Shown here one piece after another: positions 30,457-38,496 of a stretch of 44,146 bases of DNA (its first letter is position 1; every line of letters starts with the position of its first letter). The notes beneath the pieces were generated by a model. It saw nothing but the letters and a program-made list of their open reading frames with translations. It was not told the origin of the DNA and made no database searches. The stretch lies in contig JAOUNA010000006.1 of the NCBI GenBank assembly GCA_029881215.1, forward strand, positions 1 through 44,146. The letters run 5' to 3'. Made by a program: the position numbers and the translations under genes. The stretch is from Myxococcales bacterium. GTDB lineage: Bacteria; Myxococcota_A; UBA9160; SMWR01.

Positions 30457-31725
30457 ATGACTCCGCAACACGGCGCTTCCCTGGAGCCGCGCGCGCGGCG
30501 CCGCATCGCGGTCCTCGGCGGCGGACCGGCGGGCGCCGGCGCTGCCGCGTTTCTCGCGGGCGCCGGTCTGGACGTGTGCGTCTTCGCGCGCGGCAAGCGT
30601 CCGCCGATCATCGTCGGCGAATCGCTGGTGCCGGCGGTGGTGCCCTATCTGCGCCGGCTCGGCATCGAGGAGGAGGTCGCGGCCTACAGCGTCTGGAAGG
30701 GCGGCGCGACCTTCGTCTTCGATCGCGAGTCGCGGCTCAACATCCGCTTCGACGAGGTGCGTGACGCCAAGACGACCTACTCCTACAACGTGCCGCGGGA
30801 TCGCTTCGACGCGTCGATCCTCGGCGCCGCGCAGCGCTGCGGCGCTCGCGTCGTCGAGCTGACCGCCCGCCTCGAGCGCGACGGCGACTCCGACCGGGTG
30901 CGGCTTTGCGGCGACGCACTCGCCGCGGCGGGCTGGAGCGAGCAGCCCGATCTGGTGATCGACGCGGGCGGGCGGAGTCGCGTGCTCACCCGCCTGCTGG
31001 GCATTCCCCACCTCGAGGGAGACCGCCGCGACACCGCGCTCCACGCCCACTTCGAGGGCATCGAGGTCGAGGTTCCCGGCAACGTGCACACGGATCGGCT
31101 CGAGCACGGCTGGGCCTGGCGCATCCCGCTGCAGGGACGCGTATCGATGGGGCTCGTCGTCGACGGGGACATCCTGCGCAAGTTCGGCGACAGCGCCGAA
31201 GAGCAGATGGATGCATATCTTCGGCACGATGCGGTGATCCGGGATTTCGCGCGCCCGGCGCGCCGCGTCACACCGGTGGTGCGCTACACGAACTACCAGG
31301 CGCGCACGACCCGGGGTGTCGGGGAGAACTGGGCGCTGGTCGGGGACGCCTTCGGATTCGTGGATCCCGTCTTCTCGAGCGGTGCGCTGGTTGCGTTCCA
31401 GAGCGCGGATCTGCTGGCCCGGGCCGTCGTGAGCGGCGATCCCGCCGCACTGGCGCGCTACGAGAAAGAGGTGATGCGCAACCTCGACACCTGGCATCGG
31501 GTGATTCGCTGGTTCTACGACGGCCGCCTGCTCACGCTGTTCCGGGTGGGGCAGTACGTGCGCGAGACCTGGCCCGGCCGGCTGGTGGACTTCCACTTCC
31601 GCAAGCACATGCCCAAGATCTTCACCGGGGAAGACGTGACCAACCGCTACAGCCTCGCGTTGGTGAGCTTCATGGTGAAGCACGGGCTTGCCCGCAACGA
31701 TCCCCGCGCGCTGCAGATCCTCTGA
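30457..31725 (+). CDS. flavin-dependent halogenase-like protein
   Basis: The 422-residue flavoprotein has the FAD-binding GGGPAGAGAAAFLAGAG, VGESLVPAVVPYLRRLGI, and YSVWKGGATFVF with Lys81 at the place of the halogenase catalytic Lys (Lys79 of PrnA). It also has the family signature WxWxIP as Trp219-Ala-Trp221-Arg-Ile-Pro224, and VGDAFGFVDPVFSSGALVAFQSADLL. These features fit the tryptophan-halogenase/phenol-halogenase-like group, which chlorinate or brominate with FADH2 and O2; some relatives are monooxygenases. Brominated xanthomonadins show that aryl polyenes can be halogenated. Its neighbours are a CrtI-like enzyme and the KS pair. No partner flavin reductase is in the window. Confidence 0.75.
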   Translation: MTPQHGASLEPRARRRIAVLGGGPAGAGAAAFLAGAGLDVCVFARGKRPPIIVGESLVPAVVPYLRRLGIEEEVAAYSVWKGGATFVFDRESRLNIRFDEVRDAKTTYSYNVPRDRFDASILGAAQRCGARVVELTARLERDGDSDRVRLCGDALAAAGWSEQPDLVIDAGGRSRVLTRLLGIPHLEGDRRDTALHAHFEGIEVEVPGNVHTDRLEHGWAWRIPLQGRVSMGLVVDGDILRKFGDSAEEQMDAYLRHDAVIRDFARPARRVTPVVRYTNYQARTTRGVGENWALVGDAFGFVDPVFSSGALVAFQSADLLARAVVSGDPAALARYEKEVMRNLDTWHRVIRWFYDGRLLTLFRVGQYVRETWPGRLVDFHFRKHMPKIFTGEDVTNRYSLALVSFMVKHGLARNDPRALQIL

Positions 31726-31743
31726 TGATGCGGTCCGCGCAGC

Positions 31744-31761
31744 CCACCGATGCGTCGGTGG
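31744..31761 (+). promoter_or_regulatory. stem-loop ahead of the CrtI-like gene
   Basis: CCACCGA-TGCG-TCGGTGG is a perfect 7-bp stem with a four-base loop in the 40-base gap after the halogenase-like gene. Its right arm overlaps the only ribosome-site-like GGTGGAG before GTG 31766, so it could reduce translation of the downstream gene. No terminator T-run follows. Confidence 0.35.
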
Positions 31762-31765
31762 AGCC

Positions 31766-33301
31766 GTGAGGTTCCACGCCGAAGCCAAGCGGGATCGCTA
31801 CGACGTCGTCGTCGTCGGAGCGGGTGTCGGTGGACTCACCGCGGCGGCGATTCTGGCCCACGCCGGCCGCAGCGTGCTCCTCGTCGAGCGCCACGACCGC
31901 CTCGGGGGCTACGCGCACGCATTCCGGCGCGGGCGCTACCTCTTCGATTCGGCGGTGCACCTGGTGGGAGGCTGTGAGCCGGGACCCTTCGAGGGGAGCG
32001 GGCTCATCCACCAGCTGCTTTCGATTCTCGGCGTCCGCGACCGCTGCGCCTTCGCGCGCATCGATCCGTGCTACACCGCGGTGTATCCCGGATTGAGCGT
32101 GGAGGCGCCCTGCGACTTCGACGAGTTCCTGCGCGCGTACGCGGAGGAATTTCCGTCGGAGCAGAAGGCCCTGCGCCAGTTCCTCCAGGAGTGTCTCAAC
32201 GTCCGCCAGGAGGCGCGTCGCGCCGCACAGCTGGCGAGCGCCTACGACGTGATGAGCTCGCCGGATCGCTTCCCGACGCTGCTTCGCTATCGGCGCGCGA
32301 CGCTCTCGAACGCGCTCGACGCGCATCTCGCCTCGCCCCGGCTCAAGACGGCGCTGGGCTCCCTGTGGCCCTACGTGGGCCTGCCGCCCTCGCGCGCCTC
32401 GTTCCTCTACTACGCGACGATGCTGATGAGCTACATCGCCGACGGCGCCTACTACTGCCGGGGCAGCTTCCAGCGCTTCGCGGATGCGCTCGGCGAGGCG
32501 CTCACGATGCGCGGGGGAGAAGTGCTGCTGCGCAGCCCGGTGCGCCGGATCCGCGTCGAGCGCGGACGGGTGACGGGCATCGTCCTGGAGAACGGTCAGA
32601 GGATCGACGCGCCCCTGGTGATCTCCAACGCAGATGCGCTGCAGACGATCGAAGAGCTGGTGGGGGAGCACGCCTTTCCGGAGCGTTACATGGCCGGCTT
32701 GCGCAGCCTGAAGCCGTCGCTCTCCGCCTTCGTCACCTACCTGGCGGCGGATCTGCCGCTCCCGAGCGCCATCCGCCACCACGAGACGTTCTTCTTTCCC
32801 TCTCTCGATCACGATGAGGCCTTTCGCGACAGTCGCGCGGGCGCTCCGTCGTGGTTGACGATCACGGTGCCGACCCTGGCCGATCCCGACCTGGCGCCGC
32901 ACGGTGTGCACCTGCTCGTGCTCACCACGCTGGCTCCCCATCGCGTGGAGGGGGGCTGGCGGGCGGACAAGGAGCGCATGACGGCGCGCATGCTGGGGCT
33001 CGCCGAGCGCTACGTCGGGGAGGACCTGGGCGGGCGCAGCCGCCTGATCGAGAGCGGCACCCCGCGGACCATGGAGCGCTACACGCGGAACGCGGAGGGC
33101 GCCATCTACGGCTGGGAGCTCTCGCCGGCGCAGGTTGGCCCGGCGCGACCCGGCCCGCGCACGCCGGTCGAGGGGCTGCGCCTGGTGGGACACTGGACCC
33201 AGCCCGGCGGCGGCATCTACGGCGTGGTTTCTTCGGGAATCCAGACGGCGCGCGGCGTGCTGGATGCGCCCGGCGAGACAGCGCCCTGGGACGCCCTCTA
33301 G
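31766..33301 (+). CDS. CrtI-like (phytoene desaturase/carotenoid isomerase family) FAD oxidoreductase
   Basis: The 511-residue protein begins with DVVVVGAGVGGLTAAAILAHAG and VERHDRLGGYAHAFRRG, the CrtI/CrtO-type dinucleotide region. It ends with the carotenoid-oxidoreductase motif LVGHWTQPGGGIYGVVSSGIQTARGVL. Between them are SWLTITVPTLADPD and long helical regions expected for a hydrophobic polyene pocket. Family members desaturate or isomerise polyenes. Here an action on the aryl-polyene chain is likely but inferred; similar genes occur with other polyene pigment clusters. GTG 31766 is the first start before the Rossmann strand. Confidence 0.85.
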   Translation: MRFHAEAKRDRYDVVVVGAGVGGLTAAAILAHAGRSVLLVERHDRLGGYAHAFRRGRYLFDSAVHLVGGCEPGPFEGSGLIHQLLSILGVRDRCAFARIDPCYTAVYPGLSVEAPCDFDEFLRAYAEEFPSEQKALRQFLQECLNVRQEARRAAQLASAYDVMSSPDRFPTLLRYRRATLSNALDAHLASPRLKTALGSLWPYVGLPPSRASFLYYATMLMSYIADGAYYCRGSFQRFADALGEALTMRGGEVLLRSPVRRIRVERGRVTGIVLENGQRIDAPLVISNADALQTIEELVGEHAFPERYMAGLRSLKPSLSAFVTYLAADLPLPSAIRHHETFFFPSLDHDEAFRDSRAGAPSWLTITVPTLADPDLAPHGVHLLVLTTLAPHRVEGGWRADKERMTARMLGLAERYVGEDLGGRSRLIESGTPRTMERYTRNAEGAIYGWELSPAQVGPARPGPRTPVEGLRLVGHWTQPGGGIYGVVSSGIQTARGVLDAPGETAPWDAL

Positions 33302-33344
33302 TCGCGCAGCGAGCGGCCGCGCGCGCTGCGTTTCGCGATTCGGG

Positions 33345-33350
33345 TATCGT
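33345..33350 (+). promoter_or_regulatory. -10-like TATCGT, 8 nt before the KS1 start
   Basis: TATCGT ends 8 nt before ATG 33359, in the 57-base gap before the ketosynthase gene. No Shine-Dalgarno is present. Candidate leaderless promoter for KS1, the CLF-like gene and the COG4648 paralogue. Confidence 0.4.
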
Positions 33351-33358
33351 ATCGAGCC

Positions 33359-34564
33359 ATGACGATCGCGAGCCCCCGCACTGCCTCCTCGCTCGCGGCG
33401 CTGGGGATGGTCAACGCGCTGGGGCGTGACACCGGCGAGATCTGGCGGCGCCTGCTCGCCGCGGATCAGTCCCACTTCCGCCTGCGAGACGACCTGGTCC
33501 CGGAGCGGCGCCTTTGGATCGGCGAGGTGGAGGGCGAGCTGCCCCGCATTCCGGCGCGCCTGCGCCGCTACGCCTGCCGAAACAATGCGCTCACCCTCGC
33601 GGCACTCGAGCAGATCGAGTCCGTGATCGCAGAGGCGATAGCCGCGGTGGGACGCGACCGGGTGGGCGTCGTGATGGGGACGAGCACGTCCGGCGTGAGC
33701 GACGCCGAGGCCGCGATCCGCCATCGCGAGCGCACCGGACGGCTCGCCGAAGAGTTCGACTACGATCAGCTCGAGTTCGGCGGCGCGGCCGGATTCATCG
33801 CCCATCTCCTCGAGATCGAAGGCCCGGCCTACACGATCTCCACCGCCTGCTCCTCGGGTGCGCGCTCCCTCGCGAGCGCGCGCGAGCTGATCGATCTGGG
33901 GATCTGCGACGCCGTCATCGCGGGTGCGACCGACAGCATCTGCGGACTCACCGCCAACGGCTTCTCGGCGCTGCAGGTGGTCGCGGACGGCATCACGAAT
34001 CCGTGCAGCGCGAACCGGGCCGGGCTGACGCTCGGCGAGGGCTCGGCGATCTTTCTGGTGATGCGCGGCGGTCGCGGCGTGCAGCTGCTCGGCGTGGGCG
34101 AGTCGAGCGAGGCGCACCACATGTCCGCGCCGGATCCCGCCGGCCAGGGGGCGGAGCAGGCGATGAGCGCCGCGCTGCGGGATGCAGACATGGCCGCGTC
34201 GGCGATTGCCTACCTCAATCTGCACGGCACCGGCACCTCGCTCAACGACGTCATGGAGTGCGCCGCCATCGGACGCGTCTTCTCCGCGCTGCCGCCCTGC
34301 AGCTCGACGAAGTCGCTGGTGGGGCACACGCTGGGCGCTGCGGGCGCCATGGAGGCCGGCTTCTGCTGGCTCATGCTGCAGGCGATTTGCGCCGGCGTGA
34401 TGCCGCTGATTCCGCACGCCTACGACGGCGTGCGCGACCCGGAGCTGGTGCCCGTCTCGCTGGTGACGCCGGGGCAACAGTGTCCCGCCGGTCCGGTGAT
34501 GACCAACTCCTTCGGCTTCGGCGGCAACAACTGCACGCTCGTGCTCGCGAGTGCTTCGGCATGA
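33359..34564 (+). CDS. beta-ketoacyl synthase 1 (ApeO-like KS)
   Basis: The 401-residue ketosynthase has all three catalytic residues: Cys164 in STACSSGARSL, His in LHGTGTSLND and His in KSLVGHTLGAAGA. It ends with TNSFGFGGNNCTLVL. It is immediately followed by a shorter KS-like gene without catalytic Cys, overlapping as ATGA. This is the arrangement of the ApeO:ApeC KS-CLF pair in characterised aryl-polyene synthases, which extend the starter with malonyl-ACP units. The two probably form a heterodimer. A third KS at 36025-37260 is FabF/ApeR-like. Confidence 0.92.
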   Translation: MTIASPRTASSLAALGMVNALGRDTGEIWRRLLAADQSHFRLRDDLVPERRLWIGEVEGELPRIPARLRRYACRNNALTLAALEQIESVIAEAIAAVGRDRVGVVMGTSTSGVSDAEAAIRHRERTGRLAEEFDYDQLEFGGAAGFIAHLLEIEGPAYTISTACSSGARSLASARELIDLGICDAVIAGATDSICGLTANGFSALQVVADGITNPCSANRAGLTLGEGSAIFLVMRGGRGVQLLGVGESSEAHHMSAPDPAGQGAEQAMSAALRDADMAASAIAYLNLHGTGTSLNDVMECAAIGRVFSALPPCSSTKSLVGHTLGAAGAMEAGFCWLMLQAICAGVMPLIPHAYDGVRDPELVPVSLVTPGQQCPAGPVMTNSFGFGGNNCTLVLASASA

Positions 34565-35295
34565 GGGCCGCGCGCGTGCGGAGCTGGGCCGCGTGGTCGC
34601 CCGGAATCGAGGACCGCGACGCGTGGCGCGCCTGGTGCGAAGAGCCCAAGGAGCTCGCGCGCGAGGGGCGTCCCGCGGCGAACTTCCTGCCCCCGCTGCT
34701 GCGGCGGCGCTGCAGCGGGCTGGCGCGCATCATGCTCAGCGCCGCCTTCGATTGCTGCGAGCCCGAGGTGCGCGCGCAGGTCGCGACGGTGTTCGCGTCG
34801 CGCCACGGCAACATCAACGAGTCGATCGAGCTGCTCGAGCGGCTGGCGCGCGGCCAGGCGCTCTCGCCCACCCGATTCAGTCACTCGGTGCACAACGCGC
34901 AAGCGGGGCTCTACTCGATCGCGGCGGACAATCGCCAGGCCTCGAGCTCCATCGCAGCCCAGGAGGACACCTTCGGCTCGGGCTGGATCGAGGCGCTCAC
35001 GCTGCTCGCACGGGATCCACGCCGGCCCGTGCTGCTGGTGGTGGGCGACGTTCCCCTGGCGGCGACCTTCGCCGCCCTGGTCGACGAGCCCGAGACGTCG
35101 TACGCGCTGGCGCTGCTGCTCGAGGCGGACGCGCCGGGCGTCGGCGTGCGCATCGCGCTCGAGCACGGCGCGCCGCAGGCGCGACGCCCGCGCTGGCCCG
35201 ACGCGCTCGAGTTCCTGCGCTGGTTCCTCTCGGACGCGCCCCGCCTGTCCCTGGCCTGCGGCCGTCGGCGCTGGGTCTGGGAGCGCACGGCGTAG
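34561..35295 (+). CDS. CLF-like, Cys-lacking ketosynthase-related protein (ApeC-like)
   Basis: The 244-residue protein resembles the truncated KS family PF13723 that pairs with ApeO. It shows VFASRHGNINESIELLERLA, LSPTRFSHSVHNAQAGLYSIAA (the place of the KS active Cys is occupied by Ala/Gln), and FGSGWIEALTLLARDPRRPVLLVVGD. As a chain-length-factor-like subunit it would set or stabilise the polyene length. The start is ATG 34561, overlapping the KS1 stop (ATGA), which supports stoichiometric expression. Confidence 0.85.
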   Translation: MRAARVRSWAAWSPGIEDRDAWRAWCEEPKELAREGRPAANFLPPLLRRRCSGLARIMLSAAFDCCEPEVRAQVATVFASRHGNINESIELLERLARGQALSPTRFSHSVHNAQAGLYSIAADNRQASSSIAAQEDTFGSGWIEALTLLARDPRRPVLLVVGDVPLAATFAALVDEPETSYALALLLEADAPGVGVRIALEHGAPQARRPRWPDALEFLRWFLSDAPRLSLACGRRRWVWERTA

Positions 35296-35312
35296 CCCGG
35301 GCGGCTCACGGC

Positions 35313-36044
35313 ATGCGCCGCTCCGACGTTCCGGCAACGCTGCTCCGCTCCGCGCGCGGCGAGGTGGCTCGGGCGCTGCAGGTCGTCTCCTTTCTCGCCT
35401 ATCCGTTCGTGGTCTACCTGGCCTACGCGCGTCTGGGCACGCGCCGCCTCGCGGTCGCATTGCTCGTCGTGTACGGGCTCGCGCTGCTCGCGCGCATCCG
35501 GAAGCGGCGTGTCGATGCCTGGCGCATCGCCCGCCAGCATCTGGGGCTCGTGCTGCTGATCGCCCTGGCGCTCGCCAGCGGCGAGCGCACGCTGCTGCTG
35601 CTCCTGCCCGTGGTGGTGAGCCTCTATCTGCTCTGGACATTCGCCGCGAGTCTGCGCAACGGGCCGCCGATGATCGAGCGGTTTGCCCGGCTGGTGGAAG
35701 AAGATCTCCCGGAGTTCACGCTGCCCTACTGCCGCAAGGTCACGTGGGTGTGGTGCGGGTTCATGGCCTGCAACGCGGTCGTCGCGGGTGTGCTCGCGGT
35801 GGCTGCGCCGCTCGAGTGGTGGGCGCTCTACACCGGCCTGATCTTCTACCTGCTGATGGGCGCGCTCCTCGGCGGGGAATTCGTCGTGCGCAAGCTGTGG
35901 TTTCGCCACTATCAGGCGGGTGCCGCGGATCGGGCGCTGGCCTGGGCGTTTCCCGCCGAGCGGACCGCGAACGGACGGCGCTCACTCGCCTACCAGGCGG
36001 AGCGCGACGCCCGGCGGGCTGCGGCTAGTCGCTCCAGCGCCTGA
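35313..36044 (+). CDS. COG4648-like membrane protein of aryl-polyene loci (copy 2)
   Basis: The 243-residue protein has about six hydrophobic segments and the same landmarks as copy 1: LPYCRKVTWVWCGFM (about residue 138), GGEFVVRKLWFRHYQAG and WAFPAERTANGRRSLAYQ. It shares only these landmark motifs with copy 1, so they are diverged paralogues rather than a recent duplication. The presence of two copies in one locus is unusual. It overlaps the convergent KS3 gene by 20 bases at its 3' end. Confidence 0.72.
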   Translation: MRRSDVPATLLRSARGEVARALQVVSFLAYPFVVYLAYARLGTRRLAVALLVVYGLALLARIRKRRVDAWRIARQHLGLVLLIALALASGERTLLLLLPVVVSLYLLWTFAASLRNGPPMIERFARLVEEDLPEFTLPYCRKVTWVWCGFMACNAVVAGVLAVAAPLEWWALYTGLIFYLLMGALLGGEFVVRKLWFRHYQAGAADRALAWAFPAERTANGRRSLAYQAERDARRAAASRSSA

Positions 36045-37260
36045 ACACCAGCGAGGTGTTCACGCCGCCGAAGGCGAAGTTGTTGCTCATCACGATCTCG
36101 GCGTCGACCGCGCGCGGGGCTCCGCGCACGTAGTCGAGCGGGGCGCAGCGCGGGTCGAGGTCGTCCAGATTGAGCGTCGGAGCCACCCAGCCCTCGCCGA
36201 TCATCTCGAGGCTCATCCAGGCCTCCAGCGCGCCGCAGGCGCCGAGCGTGTGCCCCAGGTGGCCCTTCAACGAGCTGAACGGCACGCGCCCGCCGAACAC
36301 GGCGAAGGTGGCGCTGCTCTCCGCGATGTCGCCGATCACCGTCGCCGTGCCGTGCGCGTTCACGTAGCCGATCTCGTCCGCGCCGACGCCGGCATCGGCG
36401 AGCGCCAGGCGCATCGCCTCCTGCATGGTGTCGGGATGCGGGTTGGTCATGTGCCGCCCGTCGCAGTTGGTGCCGTAGCCGAGCACCTCCGCGCGGATGC
36501 GGGCGCCCCGGCTGCGGGCGTGTTCGAGCGCCTCGAGCACCAGACACCCCGCGCCCTCTCCCACGACGAGGCCGTCTCGGGCCGCATCGAAGGGGCGCGG
36601 CGTGCGCGTCGGCTCGTCGTTGCGCGTGGTGGCGGAGAAGAGGATGTCGAAGACGGCCGCGTCCATTTCGTGCAGCTCCTCCGCGCCTCCGGTCAGCATC
36701 ACGTCTTGTTGGCCGAACTTGATCGCCTCGTAGCCGAATCCGATGCCCTGGCTGCCCGACGTGCAGGCCGTGCACGTCGGGACGATGCGCCCCCGCGTGC
36801 CGATCAGGTTGGCGATGTTCGACGCGCAGGTGTGGCTCATGATCTGCAGGTAGTCGTTTGCGCCGATGCCGCGCAGCGTGCGCTCGATGAACAGCCGGCG
36901 CGCGTAGACGGCGATGGCGGGCGGGCTGCCGGAGCTGGATCCGTAGCTGACCCCCGCGCGGCCCGAAGCGATCACCGCGTGGTCGCGCAGCCCCGCGTCC
37001 TCGAGCGCCAGCTCGGCCGCGCGCGCCGCCATCAGCGAGACGCGCCCCATGGTGCGCGTCTTCTTGCGAGGCCAGCTCTCCGGAGTCGCGAAATCCGCGA
37101 CGCGAGCGCCGAGCTTCGTCTCCAGATCCTCGATGTCCTCCCATTCCGGCACGCGCGCCACCCCCGAGCGGCCCGACTGCAGGGCGTCGCGCACGTGCTT
37201 CCAATCCTGGCCGATGGGGGAGAGGCCAGCCATGCCGGTGATCACGACTCGTCGCGTCAT
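36025..37260 (-). CDS. beta-ketoacyl synthase 3 (FabF/ApeR-like)
   Basis: The 411-residue KS starts VVITGMAGLSPIGQDW and has Cys166 in CTACTSGSQGIGFGYEAI, His303 in NAHGTATVIGD and His337 in KGHLGHTLGACGALEAW. It ends with SNNFAFGGVNTSLVF. This is a complete FabF-like ketosynthase, equivalent to ApeR, which acts as a homodimer. It is the last gene of a minus-strand unit with PlsC 2, ACP3 and LpxL-like 2. The start is ATG 37260. Confidence 0.92.
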   Translation of the reverse strand: MTRRVVITGMAGLSPIGQDWKHVRDALQSGRSGVARVPEWEDIEDLETKLGARVADFATPESWPRKKTRTMGRVSLMAARAAELALEDAGLRDHAVIASGRAGVSYGSSSGSPPAIAVYARRLFIERTLRGIGANDYLQIMSHTCASNIANLIGTRGRIVPTCTACTSGSQGIGFGYEAIKFGQQDVMLTGGAEELHEMDAAVFDILFSATTRNDEPTRTPRPFDAARDGLVVGEGAGCLVLEALEHARSRGARIRAEVLGYGTNCDGRHMTNPHPDTMQEAMRLALADAGVGADEIGYVNAHGTATVIGDIAESSATFAVFGGRVPFSSLKGHLGHTLGACGALEAWMSLEMIGEGWVAPTLNLDDLDPRCAPLDYVRGAPRAVDAEIVMSNNFAFGGVNTSLVFRRWSD

Positions 37261-37283
37261 CTCGTTCCCATTTCAAAGGGAGC

Positions 37284-38261
37284 TCAGGAAGAAGCCTCAT
37301 CTCCCCAGTAGTCGAAGAAATTGAACCACTGGTAGGGATACTTCATGCAGTAATGTTCGAGGCGCTGCGCGTAGGCTGTCAACAGCTCGGATGCGATCTT
37401 CTCGCGTTCCTCCGGCCCGACGGCGGTGCCGTCCGTGAGCAGCTCGGTGAACACGTCGTAGTGCCCCGGTCCGGTGCGACACGCCAACATCAGTAGCACG
37501 GGACAGGCCAGCAGACTCGCCAGGAGGAACGGCGCGCGGGGCAGCTCGACCGTTCCCCCGAGAAAGGGGACGCGGCTGGTGCGGCCTCGGTCGTCCGGAT
37601 CGACCCGATCGGAGAGGATGGACACCAGCTCGCCGCGCCGCACGCACTCGCGAATGCGGAACGTGCTCCAGATGGACTGCGAATCGCTCTCGATGACGTG
37701 CAGCTCGACGTCGGGAGAGAGCTCGCGAAAGATCGTGTTGATGCGCTGGGCGTGCTCCGTGAACATGAGCGCGTGCACGATCCGATGCTGGCGCTCGGCG
37801 AGGAGCCGCAGGGCGTCGAAGCTGCCGAGGTGCGCTCCCAGCACGATGCCCCCGCGCCCTTCCGCGGCGAGCCGGTCGCAGATCTCGTTTCCCTCCACCG
37901 CGTACGCGAAGTCCTGCGTGCGCTCCGCCCAGATCGCCAGGCGATCGAGAATCGAGAGTCCGAAGGCGCGGTAGTGGAGGAAGCTGGCCCACAGGCCCGG
38001 GCGGCGTCCGAGAGCGGCGCGGCCCGCGGGCGTCGCGTCCACGCGTCGCAGGTAGGCGAGGGAGGCGCGCCGCCCGGGGCGATCGGTGAAGAAGAAGTAC
38101 GCCACGATGGCGTGGACGAGCACGACGCCCACCGGGCGTCCGAGGCTGCGGTAGCACCACACCGTGAAGCGCATGCCCCACATGGAGCCCCGCTCGGCGA
38201 TGCGGCTCCAGCGCTTCTGGCGGGATGCTTGGCCCTGCGTCGCGTCCCTAGAGGCGCTCAT
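37284..38261 (-). CDS. LpxL/HtrB-type acyltransferase (copy 2)
   Basis: The 325-residue protein has an N-terminal membrane anchor (VGVVLVHAIVAYFFF), the acyltransferase motif GAHLGSFDALRL (HX4D), ILSDRVDPDDRGRTSR and the terminal PYQWFNFFDYWGD. This ending and the HX4D context match copy 1 (15573-16520). It would transfer an acyl chain, perhaps the aryl polyene or a fatty acyl, to a lipid acceptor in the inner membrane. The start ATG 38261 lies within the ACP3 gene (14-base overlap), so translation is coupled. Confidence 0.8.
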   Translation of the reverse strand: MSASRDATQGQASRQKRWSRIAERGSMWGMRFTVWCYRSLGRPVGVVLVHAIVAYFFFTDRPGRRASLAYLRRVDATPAGRAALGRRPGLWASFLHYRAFGLSILDRLAIWAERTQDFAYAVEGNEICDRLAAEGRGGIVLGAHLGSFDALRLLAERQHRIVHALMFTEHAQRINTIFRELSPDVELHVIESDSQSIWSTFRIRECVRRGELVSILSDRVDPDDRGRTSRVPFLGGTVELPRAPFLLASLLACPVLLMLACRTGPGHYDVFTELLTDGTAVGPEEREKIASELLTAYAQRLEHYCMKYPYQWFNFFDYWGDEASS

Positions 38262-38490
38262 GCACGAAGTCGACGATGTCCTGGATCGTCTCGATCGCCT
38301 TCAGATCCTCTTCCTTGAAGGACAGGCCGGTCTTCTCCTCGAGGCGTATGGACAGGTCGATCGCATCGACGGAGTCGAGATCGAGGTCGTCGACGAGTCG
38401 AGCGTCCGGACGCAGGAATTCTTCGCGGATCTGAAACTGCTGCTTCAGGACGTCCGCCACCCAGTCGAAGATTTCGTTCGCCGCGTGCAT
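38248..38490 (-). CDS. acyl carrier protein 3
   Basis: The 80-residue acidic ACP has LVDDLDLDSVDAIDLSIRLEEK with Ser40 as the attachment site, close to primary-metabolism ACP style. It lies between the PlsC 2 and LpxL 2 genes, repeating the PlsC-ACP order of the first half of the locus. It probably carries the growing polyene or the acyl donor for the transferases. The start is ATG 38490, 6 bases after the PlsC stop. Confidence 0.9.
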   Translation of the reverse strand: MHAANEIFDWVADVLKQQFQIREEFLRPDARLVDDLDLDSVDAIDLSIRLEEKTGLSFKEEDLKAIETIQDIVDFVHERL

Positions 38491-38496
38491 GAATGA

